Positions 10,701 to 18,599 of a DNA stretch of 64,000 bases are shown here, one piece after another (position 1 is the stretch's first letter; every line of letters begins with the position of its first letter). The translations under genes were made by a program, and so were the position numbers. This DNA comes from Flavobacterium psychrotrophum. GTDB lineage: Bacteria > Bacteroidota > Bacteroidia > Flavobacteriales > Flavobacteriaceae. The stretch covers positions 1,302,001 through 1,366,000 of the forward strand of contig NZ_CP031557.1 of NCBI RefSeq assembly GCF_003403075.1, written 5' to 3'. The notes beneath the pieces are model-generated. The model made no database searches and was not told where the DNA came from. It worked only from the letters and a program-made list of their open reading frames with translations.

Positions 10701-10878
10701 TAAAATTACCGTCGATATCGGTAACTGTTGAAATAGTGGTGCCGGTTATGAGCACCGAGGCACCCGGCAGCGGAAGGTTATCTTCCCCTGAAAGTACCGT
10801 TCCTTTTACTTCTATGTCCTGTGCTGAGGCCAGCAAAGGGAAAAGGAGGCACAAAAAAAAGATAATTTTACATTTCAT
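7780..10878 (-). CDS. susC: SusC/RagA-family TonB-dependent oligosaccharide transporter
   Basis: A 1032-residue outer membrane barrel. A signal peptide ends at about LLASAQ (residue 20). A carboxypeptidase-regulatory-like domain follows (about 24-97), then the TonB-box/plug segment beginning ETVVVTGYSSQKKADITGA and the 22-stranded barrel, ending in the aromatic-rich PMTFTVGLNVSL. It imports glycans across the outer membrane with energy from TonB-ExbBD and pairs with the SusD gene immediately downstream. Position inside a GH32/fructokinase operon indicates levan or inulin oligosaccharides. No N-terminal STN domain is visible, so it is not an anti-sigma-regulated type. Confidence 0.95.
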   Translation of the reverse strand: MKCKIIFFLCLLFPLLASAQDIEVKGTVLSGEDNLPLPGASVLITGTTISTVTDIDGNFTLTNVPASGQLIISFMGFQSQTIAAAPQINITLKPDQTELETVVVTGYSSQKKADITGAVAVVDMEEASKQKQPNVVQSLQGRVPGVRVSTDGSPSGGNTGIVIRGVGTLNNTAPLLVIDGVPTKSGMHELNPNDIETIQVLKDAASASIYGSRASNGVIIITTKKGKNGRMRINFDHYTSFSSYARRTKVLNAEQYGQALWQANVNDGINPNNNNLSYQFDWGVVDGRPTLNNVLVPEYLDAAQTIKSSNTDWYDAISRTGIAQSYDLSVSNGSDKGSYLFSLNYYNNEGIVRTTEFTRLSARMNSSYKYFDGRLTIGENFTMNRTKEVTDPGVLDPALRALPLIPVHTVDGEGWGGPVGGMNDRQNPVRLLEYNKDNPYKYLRLFGNAYADLEVIKNLHVKTSFGIDYGYYNKRTLQRSYRSGYLQNDQTSVTIDQTVSDKWTWSNTATYNFEIGKNHVNLLAGNEMYSDTYDNTTLRKNDFIIETPDYMYPDAGTGESFTSGTSTRYKLLSYFGKIDYDYDGRYLASATVRRDGSSRFGKNNRFGTFPAVSAGWRISEESFLKNIENTPVSDLKLRASWGQTGNQEISNTAVYSLFLANYAGGSPTWATSYGTAYDINGNNNGLLPSGYIATQTGNDDLKWETTTQTDIGLDFGFFEQKLSGSVDYYVKKTDDILVLPPYLGAIGEGGNRWVNGASMENRGWEAILTYRNETSGGFKYEITGNFSANKNKITKLPAEVRNSYGGDGLDDNILGRPINSMYGYVGDGLFRTQDEVDVHADQPGKGLGRIRYKDLNGDGVVDTNDRTWIGNPNPGFQYGINVALSYKNFDFTTFWDGIGNVDVINSKKYQTDFWSVDDVGSNKGTRLLNAWSVDNPNSSIPALTTVDRNAESRFSTYYVENGSYLKLRVLQLGYTLPKSLSEKYSLENFRIYVSGQNLLIIDSKKFTGVDPESPAFGYPLPMTFTVGLNVSL

Positions 10879-10906
10879 ACTTCAGTTTGGTTATTAAGGT
10901 TAGTAT

Positions 10907-12475
10907 TTAGTTAAAATTAAGCTGGTTGACCGTAAGGTTTTCAATATCAAATTTTTGCCCACCCTCAATGCTAAGGGATGTGAAAGGACTTTTGGTATAA
11001 AATATTTCGGTAAAGGCAATTTCACCGTCATTGTAGAATAGCTCTATGGACGTTTTGTCAAGGAGGAACCTAAACTTTACCTGTTTTTGCGTACCGGACA
11101 ATTTCGCTTTCGATACCGAAGCCGTAAACTTGTGGAAACTTGTCGCATTACTTGATTTGGAACGGTCAATAAAAAGCTCTCCAGTAGTGTTGTCAAGACC
11201 AAAGTGGAGCTCGTCGCCATTGGCATTAGAAAGTACCAATGTGTACGTTTCTTTTTTCAGCCCCTTCAGGCTTAGGCTGATGTCAGCTTGTGTAAGGTCG
11301 ATTTTACCTTCGGGTACTAATACTGCATTTTGTTTTACCGAAATCTTTTTCTGTACATCGGTTTTGGCAATATAATTCTGGAGGTTCTTTACAGGTACCG
11401 TATTCAGCCGGTAGCCATTGGCATCTTTCACTAATTCAAGTTCCCTTACTACGGTGTTTGCACCACGCCAGGTTTGAGTGGGTACTACATTGGCATAATC
11501 CCAGTTTGTCATCCATCCTATAAGGTAGCGTTTGTATTGCTCACCCGGAGTGCCAGCCCAGGTTACCCCGGCATAGTTGTCGCGCCCAAAGTCCAGCCAC
11601 ACCGCTTTGTCTTTTTCAAGTTTTTGGCTGAAAACCTTGTCAAGGGTAAAGTTTGTACCGTCAAAATCGCCGATGAAATATTGTGTTCCGCTGCCACCAT
11701 TGGCACCGCCAGGGTTAAGGCTCTGTACCAATACCCATTTTATTTCTTCGCTGCCTTTTACTTTTAACGGAAAAAAGTCGGGGCATTCCCACACACCGCC
11801 ATGCGCACCAATACCTACCCCAAAATCCGAAAGGTATTTCCAGTCCTTAAGGTTATCAGAGGCATAAAACTGGGCCCTGTCCTGTGCTGCCAGCACCAGT
11901 ATCCAGCGGTTGTTTATCCAGTCGCGGTTTACCTTGGGGTCGCGAAAATCACGTATGCCCGGATTTTTAATTACAGGGTTCCCCTGATCGTATTTTACCC
12001 AGGTTTGCCCACTGTCAAGCGAGTAGGCAAGCCCCTGGGATTCCACATCAATCTGGCCTGCTTTTTCCTTTACCGGGTCGTGGTAGGTAAAAATGGCTAT
12101 TGCAGGTGCTTTGCCGTCCTCTCCAAACCCGCTGGTATTTTGGGCATCATAAGCGGCACTACCAGAAAAGATATAGCCAAAACGGTCCGGATAGAGTGCT
12201 ATGGGCTGCTCTTCCCATTTTACAAGGTCTTTACTGGTAGCATGCCCCCAGTGCATAGGCCCCCAGGTATTGCCATAGGGCCAGTACTGAAAATACAGGT
12301 GGTAAACGCCATCGGCATAAAAAAGGCCGTTAGGGTCGTTCATCCAGTTGTTCTTTGGCGTAAAATGAAAGTTAGGCCTGTAACTGGTTTTTTCATTATT
12401 GGCCTGTTGTGCGGTTATGTTGCCCGTAAGGCACAGGCTAGTCAGCCCGCAGAGCAGAAGTTTTTTCGTATTCAT
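10907..12475 (-). CDS. GH32 fructan hydrolase (levanase/inulinase/fructosidase)
   Basis: About 522 residues from the ATG at 12475. The signal peptide (MNTKKLLLCGLTSLCLTG, cleaved near ITAQQ) starts there, whereas the upstream in-frame ATG at 12502 would add nine charged residues ahead of it. All three GH32 catalytic blocks are present: NNWMNDPNG with nucleophile Asp47, DFRDPKV with the transition-state stabiliser Asp, and WECPDFF with the acid/base Glu. A C-terminal beta-sandwich follows. It should split beta-fructofuranosyl bonds in the periplasm or at the surface. No lipobox is seen. The gene overlaps the MFS gene by 38 nt and precedes susC by 28 nt. Endo versus exo mode is not predictable here. 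Confidence 0.93.
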   Translation of the reverse strand: MNTKKLLLCGLTSLCLTGNITAQQANNEKTSYRPNFHFTPKNNWMNDPNGLFYADGVYHLYFQYWPYGNTWGPMHWGHATSKDLVKWEEQPIALYPDRFGYIFSGSAAYDAQNTSGFGEDGKAPAIAIFTYHDPVKEKAGQIDVESQGLAYSLDSGQTWVKYDQGNPVIKNPGIRDFRDPKVNRDWINNRWILVLAAQDRAQFYASDNLKDWKYLSDFGVGIGAHGGVWECPDFFPLKVKGSEEIKWVLVQSLNPGGANGGSGTQYFIGDFDGTNFTLDKVFSQKLEKDKAVWLDFGRDNYAGVTWAGTPGEQYKRYLIGWMTNWDYANVVPTQTWRGANTVVRELELVKDANGYRLNTVPVKNLQNYIAKTDVQKKISVKQNAVLVPEGKIDLTQADISLSLKGLKKETYTLVLSNANGDELHFGLDNTTGELFIDRSKSSNATSFHKFTASVSKAKLSGTQKQVKFRFLLDKTSIELFYNDGEIAFTEIFYTKSPFTSLSIEGGQKFDIENLTVNQLNFN

Positions 12476-13805
12476 TTTTTTGAATTTGTCGTTTTTTATC
12501 ATTGGTTAGTTCCCCGCTAAGCTCTTCAAGTGATTTTCCCTTTGTTTCCGGCATAAGGAACATTACAAACAGCAGCTGGAATACCATCATTACAGTAAAT
12601 ATCAGGAATACTATCGCAGGCCCTATAGTCGTAAAAAGTACCGGTACCAAAGAGGGAATTATTGCCGCAAGCACCCAATGCACCGAACTGCCGAATGCCT
12701 GCCCGGAGGCGCGTATATGGTTAGGGAAAATTTCAGAAATAAATACCCATATCACGGCACCCTGTCCAATAGCGTGCGCGGCTATAAAGAGAAACAGGAA
12801 ACCCGGTACTGCCATGCCGCCCCAGCCAAAATAAAAGGCGGCTGCTACTAATCCCAGTGAGATAATATATCCCACTGAGCCGATGTACATAAGCAGCCTG
12901 CGTCCGAATTTGTCTATGAGGGCTACACCGATTAAGGTAAACACAAGGTTAATAATACCAATGCCTATGCTGCTTAAAAGCGCGGTGCTGTCGCCCAGGC
13001 CGGCTTCTTTAAAAATACGGGGGGCATAGTATAAAAATGCATTGATGCCCGAGAATTGGTTGAAGAATGCGATAAGGAATGCAAGTACTACCGGAAAACG
13101 GTATTTTTTAGAAAACAGCGTTTCATTTGCCGCATCTCTTTCTTGGTTTTGTTCCAGCATCAGGGCTTCTATGTTTGCCTTAGGATCTATTAATACCAAT
13201 ACCTTACGTGCTTCTTCATACCTGAACTTAGAGAGTAACCAACGTGGGCTTTTAGGAACGGTAAGCATGAGCCCTGTATAGATAGCGGCCGGTATCGCCT
13301 GTATCCCCAGCATCCAGCGCCATGCATTCTCACCGATATCTTTCAGGAAATAATTCGATACAAATGCAATAAGGATACCCAGTACAATGTTAAACTGGTA
13401 CAAAGCTACAAGGCGGCCCCTTTTTTCTGCCGGGGCAATTTCAGACACATAAGCAGGCGCGGCAATGGTAGAAGCACCTACACCGAGGCCACCAATGAAA
13501 CGGAATAGTGCAAATACATAAGGGTCGTTTGCCATAGCTGAGCCTATAGCAGATATAAAATATAATACACCAATCCACAGCAGCGTGTTTTTACGCCCGA
13601 TGGCATTGGTGGGGATGCCACCAAAAATCGCTCCCACTACGGTTCCCCATAAAGCCATGCCCATAACAACAGATCCATGGAAGGCATCAGATGAATGCCA
13701 TAACTTTTGTAATTGCTGATCGGCGCCGGAGATCACGACTGTATCGAAACCGAAAAGAAAACCTGCCAAAGCAGCAATAACCGACCAGATAATAATTTTG
13801 TTCAT
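12438..13805 (-). CDS. MFS sugar porter, probable fructose permease
   Basis: A 455-residue, 12-helix inner membrane permease of the sugar porter subfamily. It carries GIPTNAIGRKNTL (loop 2-3), RFIGGLGVGASTIAAPAYVS, AEKRGRL, the PKSPRWLL variant of PESPRWL after helix 6, DKFGRRLL, and PETKGKSLEEL at the end. It probably carries free fructose or a short fructo-oligosaccharide into the cytoplasm by H+ symport, feeding the fructokinase of the same operon. It is the first gene of the operon; 234 nt of regulatory DNA separate it from the HTCS gene. Fructose is inferred from the neighbours. Confidence 0.9.
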   Translation of the reverse strand: MNKIIIWSVIAALAGFLFGFDTVVISGADQQLQKLWHSSDAFHGSVVMGMALWGTVVGAIFGGIPTNAIGRKNTLLWIGVLYFISAIGSAMANDPYVFALFRFIGGLGVGASTIAAPAYVSEIAPAEKRGRLVALYQFNIVLGILIAFVSNYFLKDIGENAWRWMLGIQAIPAAIYTGLMLTVPKSPRWLLSKFRYEEARKVLVLIDPKANIEALMLEQNQERDAANETLFSKKYRFPVVLAFLIAFFNQFSGINAFLYYAPRIFKEAGLGDSTALLSSIGIGIINLVFTLIGVALIDKFGRRLLMYIGSVGYIISLGLVAAAFYFGWGGMAVPGFLFLFIAAHAIGQGAVIWVFISEIFPNHIRASGQAFGSSVHWVLAAIIPSLVPVLFTTIGPAIVFLIFTVMMVFQLLFVMFLMPETKGKSLEELSGELTNDKKRQIQKNEYEKTSALRAD

Positions 13806-14039
13806 TGGTTGAAAATTTAATTAATCTGATGGCTAAAGTAGTAGGAAATCCTAATGTGTATTTTTGTTGATGTTACAATGATGTAACGCTGACTTGAAAA
13901 TATTTTTAATTCGAGTGTAAAATACTGAAAAATAAGTTTTTAATTTAGCGAAAACCTTTTCTTCTATATCGTTTTAGGTATTAAATTGTTTCATAAAAAT
14001 CAAAAATGTTACTTGCTTTTTGTTTTATATGGTGTCTGA
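13806..14039 (-). promoter_or_regulatory. Fructan operon control region with GTTAC/GTAAC inverted repeat
   Basis: This 234-nt gap lies between the stop of the HTCS regulator gene and the first gene of the fructan operon. It holds an inverted repeat GTTAC-N6-GTAAC at 13872-13887 and another ATGTTAC at 14007-14012. No TANNTTTG box was found upstream of 13805, which suits a promoter that needs an activator. The same half-sites recur upstream of the T9SS protein gene. Binding by the HTCS is inferred. Confidence 0.4.
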
Positions 14040-16808
14040 TTATCCTGTTATTTTGAAATCTTTAGGTGTTATGCCGTATTTGTTTTTGAATGCAGTCGAA
14101 AAGTAATTAGGTGACGAATATCCCAAGGCATAAGCAACTTCACTCACGTTCATATTCCCGCCTTTTAGCATTTCGGATGCGCGCTCCAATTTGATATTAC
14201 TTATGTGGTCGCTGATATTAATACCTAAAATTGCTTTTACTTTACGGTACAGCTGTACCCGCGACACCAGCATTTTTTCTGCAAGTTCCTCTACCGAAAA
14301 TTTCGGGTCTTCCAGGTTTTCAGCGATTATAGTGTTCATCTTCGCTATAAAATCCTGTTCCTGGTTTCCGAACCTGGTCTCTGGGTTTACTTTATAAATA
14401 TTATTGGTGTAATAATAGCGTAACTTTTCACGATTGAATAAGAGGCTTTCAAGGCTGCGCTGCAATACTGAGAGGCTAAAAGGTTTGGTAAGGTAGGCAT
14501 CGACACCGGCCTGCAACCCTTTCAGCATTGATTCTTTATTGCTCAAGGCGGTAAGCATCAACACAGGGATGTGGGAGGTGCGCAGGTCTTTCTTTAATAT
14601 ACGGCTTATTTCAAATCCATCCGTGCCTTTCAGGTTAATATCGCAGATAATAATATCGGGGATGTTTTGAAGCGCAGAGGAAACAGCATCGGTGCCATCG
14701 CTCGTTGTTACATTGTAATCCGCACCCAGTTTATTTCCGAGAAAATTAACCAGGTCAGGATGGTCTTCAATAATAAGAAGGCTGTATCTTTCGTCATTAG
14801 TGCGCTTTTGCATGGACGTGGTTAGTTCCGTTTCAGATATAAGAAAGTCCTGAATTTTAAGGAGTCCGGCTTTTACATCCTCATCCTGCCGGTTAATCTC
14901 TGTATCCACCAGATGGTTAGTGCCTTTTTGTAATGACAGGATGAACTCTGTACCATGTAGGGATTTTACATCGAGTTCTCCCTTATGCAGGGTAACAAAT
15001 TCCCGGGCAATGTTTAGCCCTATCCCGGAACTGTTTTTCGTATTGTTAGAAGCTTTAAAGAATGGGTTAAATACCTGTGGCAATTCCGGTTCGGGTATCC
15101 CAATGCCGGAGTCCCGGAACACAATTTTTACATGGGATGCAGTTTCTTTGATAACAATTTTAATTTTACCGTTGTCAGGGGTGAACTTAAAAGCATTTGA
15201 AAGTAAATTAAAGTACACTTTGTCCATCAGGCCACGGTCAATGAAAACATCAGTTCCCCTGTTGTCGCAGGCTACAATAAATTCTATGTTGCGACGTACT
15301 GCTTCCGCTTTAAAATTCGCCATAAGCGCTAAAGTGAAATCATAGATATTTGTACGTGATGCGAGCAGGGTAAATTTACGTTCCTCAATTTTCCTGAAGT
15401 CAAGCAGCTGGTTAATAAGCCGCAACAGCCGGTTAGAGTTGGTATAAATGAGTTTCATTTCTTCCATAAGTTTGGTGCCTCTAACCTTTTCATTTTCAAT
15501 GAGTGATTCAGCATAGCTGATAATAAGTGTTAAAGGTGTTTTAAACTCATGACTTAGCCCGGTAAAAAAGCTGAATTTTGCCTCATTATTCCTACGGGCT
15601 TCTTCTGCCATTGTTTCAAGCTCATTTTTCTGACGTGTCACGGTTTGGTTAAAACCTTCAAGCTGTCGTTTCTTCTTCTTTAGTGAAATAGTGCTGTAAA
15701 CACTATATAAGGCCAACGCCAATATGGTTATCAGGAAAAAAGACAGTAAACGGACCAAGTGCTTCTGGGAGCTGAATTCTTCCTCTTGGACCTTTATGGC
15801 ATGGAGCTGGCCTTCTATAACTTTTTGCTGTTGGTCTACCTTATCCATTTGGTTTTCGATAATTTCCGCATTGTTGCGGTCTACCACAATCGTATTGAGG
15901 ATGTTATTTTTTGCAAAAGGCTCGCGGTTGTATATGGTAATGGCCAATCTTATGGCTTCGTTACCGCCGTTAGGATATAAGATGGTAGCAGCCAAGGCAC
16001 CATTTTTTACCAGTCCGATGCCGCCGTTTGGCGTATTAAGGGCATCAACCCCAATAATTTGAATCTTTTTTTCCATGCCCATTTCCTTGGCAGCCTCCCA
16101 GGCGCCGAGCGCCATACGGTCGTTGTGCGAGAAAATGTAATCAATCTCTTTCTGTTTTTTTAACAGTTGTTTTAGCTGGCTCTTTGCAGAGGGCAACTCC
16201 CAATCACCACTAATCTTTTGGATTATTTTCAACCTAGGGTTCAGATCTGTCATTTGCGTGAAACCAAGGCTGCGCTCATAAGCGGGTGAAGAAGCATGTG
16301 CACCGGTTACCTCTACAATATTTACATCACCGGTAGTATTCGCCAATATGTATTTAGCAGCATTACGCCCAACCTCTATATTGTCAGCACCAATAAAAGC
16401 TGTAAAGTCTTCATTATCAGTTTTACGGTCTATTGCTATTACAGGTATGCCACTATTAAGCGCTTTTTTTATAACCGCGTCCAGGGGTTGTGCTTCAATA
16501 GGTGATACAAGTAATATGTCCACTTTGTCGGATATCAGTTTTTCAATATCCGAAATTTGTTGCGCTACACTGTTTTGGGCATCTTTTATCGTCAGTTCGG
16601 TTTCAGGATGAAGGGAAGCCTCCACAATCATCGACTGGTTCATTTGCCTGCGCCATTCATCTGTGGTCATTGCCTGTGAAAAACCTATCCGTATTTTTTT
16701 ATCCTCAGCCTTTTTGGTACAGGCGGCAGTAAGCATTAAAAGCCCGGAGAAGAGCACAAGAATTATTGCTTTAAAGCATTGCCGGAATGTTAGATATAAA
16801 TTGGGCAT
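14040..16808 (-). CDS. Hybrid two-component sensor-regulator (HTCS) with periplasmic sugar-binding domain
   Basis: A 922-residue one-protein signalling chain. A hydrophobic signal/anchor ending TAACTKK precedes a type I periplasmic binding-protein sensor of the ribose/fructose class (about 38-315). A coiled segment and transmembrane helix (about 347-368) follow, then HisKA with FFTGLSHEFKTPL (His420) and HATPase_c (VYFNLLSNAFKFTPDNG). A receiver domain has IIICDINLKGTDG (Asp723) and the protein ends in an AraC-type DNA-binding domain (about 820-922). The architecture matches BT1754, which senses fructose and activates the levan locus. It should therefore bind fructose in the periplasm and activate the adjacent operon. 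It is transcribed in the same direction as the operon but 234 nt upstream. Confidence 0.94.
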   Translation of the reverse strand: MPNLYLTFRQCFKAIILVLFSGLLMLTAACTKKAEDKKIRIGFSQAMTTDEWRRQMNQSMIVEASLHPETELTIKDAQNSVAQQISDIEKLISDKVDILLVSPIEAQPLDAVIKKALNSGIPVIAIDRKTDNEDFTAFIGADNIEVGRNAAKYILANTTGDVNIVEVTGAHASSPAYERSLGFTQMTDLNPRLKIIQKISGDWELPSAKSQLKQLLKKQKEIDYIFSHNDRMALGAWEAAKEMGMEKKIQIIGVDALNTPNGGIGLVKNGALAATILYPNGGNEAIRLAITIYNREPFAKNNILNTIVVDRNNAEIIENQMDKVDQQQKVIEGQLHAIKVQEEEFSSQKHLVRLLSFFLITILALALYSVYSTISLKKKKRQLEGFNQTVTRQKNELETMAEEARRNNEAKFSFFTGLSHEFKTPLTLIISYAESLIENEKVRGTKLMEEMKLIYTNSNRLLRLINQLLDFRKIEERKFTLLASRTNIYDFTLALMANFKAEAVRRNIEFIVACDNRGTDVFIDRGLMDKVYFNLLSNAFKFTPDNGKIKIVIKETASHVKIVFRDSGIGIPEPELPQVFNPFFKASNNTKNSSGIGLNIAREFVTLHKGELDVKSLHGTEFILSLQKGTNHLVDTEINRQDEDVKAGLLKIQDFLISETELTTSMQKRTNDERYSLLIIEDHPDLVNFLGNKLGADYNVTTSDGTDAVSSALQNIPDIIICDINLKGTDGFEISRILKKDLRTSHIPVLMLTALSNKESMLKGLQAGVDAYLTKPFSLSVLQRSLESLLFNREKLRYYYTNNIYKVNPETRFGNQEQDFIAKMNTIIAENLEDPKFSVEELAEKMLVSRVQLYRKVKAILGINISDHISNIKLERASEMLKGGNMNVSEVAYALGYSSPNYFSTAFKNKYGITPKDFKITG

Positions 16809-17318
16809 AAGAAATATAAAATTAGATAAAGGAAAAATAGCTAGTAATACAAAAATACACGTATTTTTTTCTCAAATTCTAAATTTAAAGTTGACTTGTT
16901 GTATTTAATAGATTTTATCTGAATTTATACTATAACGTTTTTCATCGGATGTAACATTCGTATATATTGTTGTTACATAATAGTAACTATTTCGATTTCG
17001 TAAATTATAGATTATACATAAATAACTGATAGTTAGTTTTTTAAAATTAGCCACTGACCTTGGTCTTAAAAACGAAGTTTTTGTAAAAAAAACAAATCAT
17101 ACTACCAGGATTCTCATCCTACATTGCATTTAGTTTTTAACTGGACAAGGAAAACAGCTAATATTCTTTATTATGGCTGTTCATCACTTTTACTTACTGA
17201 CTAGCCTTGGTGTCGAAGTACGCACCACCAATGTATGATATTGACTTCTTGCTCAATACTCTTTTAACCTAACATCCATTTGGGCATATATATTAATCTT
17301 TAAATTCAAATCACTTTA
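16809..17318. promoter_or_regulatory. Divergent regulatory region between HTCS gene and T9SS protein gene
   Basis: This 510-nt AT-rich gap has no ORF. On the minus strand a TATTTTTG-type -7 box (16850-16857) lies 41 nt from the HTCS start, with only a poorly spaced TTTG (16873-16876). ATGTAAC at 16949-16955 and GTTACAT at 16972-16978 form an inverted repeat, followed by another GTAAC at 16983-16987, the same half-sites seen upstream of the fructan operon. Two similar stretches, CTGACCTTGGTCT (about 17053) and CTGACTAGCCTTGGTGTC (about 17198), also recur. Operator function is inferred. Confidence 0.35.
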
Positions 17319-18512
17319 ATGATGAAAAAATTACTTTTATTTTTTGCAATAATGTTGGCATCTATTGCCAAGGCACAGTTTCCTTCAGTGGGTATATTGG
17401 GTACAGCCACTACATTAGGATGGAGCGGTACGCAGCCCGATATTGCCATGAGCACTACCGATGGGATCCATTATACTTTAGGCAACATGCCTTTGTACAC
17501 CGGTGGGCTTAAATTCCGCCAGGATAACAGCTGGCCACTAAACTGGGGAAGTACCGACTGGCCCAGTGGGATTGGGGTTCAGGATCAGGGAGGGATGGAC
17601 ATTCCTGTACAGGTAGGGGTTTATGACATCAGTTTTAACCTGGAAACCAAAGCATATGATTTTGTATATAAATTTCCGGTAATCGGCGTGCGTGGCGCTG
17701 CAACTTCTGTAGACTGGGGCAGTGTCGATGGCGATATATTATTCGATACCACGGATGGTGTTACCTACTCTTACCATAACCTCTCCCTTACCACAGCAGG
17801 ACTTAAATTCCGCCAGGATAATGACTGGCCTAATAACTGGGGAGGTGACGGCTGGCCTTCTGGCACTGGTATTTTTAACCAGGATGGGGTAGATATACAG
17901 GCAATTGAGGGAAGCTATGATGTAACCTTTAACCGGACTACACTTGAATATGACTTTGTGCAGATTTTTCCTTCGGTAGGTATACTTGGGAATGCCACCA
18001 CGGCAGGTTGGGATGGACCGGACATCGACATGCAGACTACGGACGGGGTGGTTTATACTTTAGAAAATATAACCCTTACTGACGGGGGATTAAAATTCAG
18101 GCTTGATGACCAGTGGCCTGATAACTGGGGCGGTACAGGCTGGCCCTCGGGAACCGGTATCTTTAATCAAAATGGCGTTGACATCCCCTGCCAGGCTGGT
18201 GTCTACAACATTACCTTCAACCTAACCACATTGGCCTACAGTTTTGAAGAAGTGGTGGCAGGAACCGAGAACGTTCACGCTTTAGCTATTTCGCTTTATC
18301 CCAATCCTGCATCAGATGCTATAAACTTTTCTTTTAACTCAACCAATACATTTTCGGTCGCTTTCTACGACATAGATGGCAGAAATATCTTGAGCTTTGA
18401 GGCAGTAAATCCAGATATGGCGATGGATATTTCCGGTTTTGCCCCAGGGGTATACTTTGCAAAGGTAGCCACACCGGCTGCGTTGTATAACCTTCAATTC
18501 ATCAAAAAGTAA
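17319..18512 (+). CDS. T9SS-exported protein with three SusE/F-like carbohydrate-binding repeats
   Basis: A 397-residue secreted protein. A signal peptide ends at AKAQ (residue 20). Three repeats start at Phe21, Phe119 and Phe217, exactly 98 residues apart, each with a GGLKFR(Q/L)D core, a WP-NWG motif and a closing YD(V/I)(T/S)FN strand. This pattern resembles the carbohydrate-binding modules of SusE/SusF. The C-terminal 70 residues (ISLYPNPASDAINF, ending YFAKVATPAALYNLQFIKK) are a type A T9SS sorting domain, so the protein should cross the outer membrane and be anchored or released. A fructan-capture role is inferred from its place divergent from the HTCS. No catalytic domain is visible. 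Confidence 0.8.
   Translation: MMKKLLLFFAIMLASIAKAQFPSVGILGTATTLGWSGTQPDIAMSTTDGIHYTLGNMPLYTGGLKFRQDNSWPLNWGSTDWPSGIGVQDQGGMDIPVQVGVYDISFNLETKAYDFVYKFPVIGVRGAATSVDWGSVDGDILFDTTDGVTYSYHNLSLTTAGLKFRQDNDWPNNWGGDGWPSGTGIFNQDGVDIQAIEGSYDVTFNRTTLEYDFVQIFPSVGILGNATTAGWDGPDIDMQTTDGVVYTLENITLTDGGLKFRLDDQWPDNWGGTGWPSGTGIFNQNGVDIPCQAGVYNITFNLTTLAYSFEEVVAGTENVHALAISLYPNPASDAINFSFNSTNTFSVAFYDIDGRNILSFEAVNPDMAMDISGFAPGVYFAKVATPAALYNLQFIKK
17379..18254 (+). repeat. Three in-frame tandem repeats of 294 bp
   Basis: Units start at 17379, 17673 and 17967 and encode the three 98-residue modules of the T9SS protein. Unit length is preserved exactly although the sequences have diverged, which suggests old duplication followed by purifying selection on fold length. 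Confidence 0.8.
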
Positions 18513-18541
18513 TGAAGCCGCTTTTTTGATAGTTTTTTACA

Positions 18542-18573
18542 GGCCTGTACCATAAAGGGTGCAGGTCTTTTTT
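18542..18573 (+). terminator. Intrinsic terminator after T9SS protein gene
   Basis: A GC-rich hairpin (GGCCTGTACC pairing with GGGTGCAGGTC, wobble pairs allowed) is followed by a run of T. It lies 30 nt after the stop and 27 nt before the next start, so the lipoprotein gene at 18600 may depend on read-through or its own promoter. Confidence 0.65.
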
Positions 18574-18599
18574 GTGCTTATAACCAAACCCTTATTTAT

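Noticed and set aside
11801..12520. Long plus-strand ORF (239 codons) opposite the GH32 gene
   Set aside because: The opposite strand encodes a GH32 with all catalytic motifs. The ORF has no recognisable domain and is a shadow.
16809..17318. A riboswitch or hidden gene in the 510-nt gap
   Set aside because: No conserved aptamer-like structure and no ORF with a start and coding character were seen.
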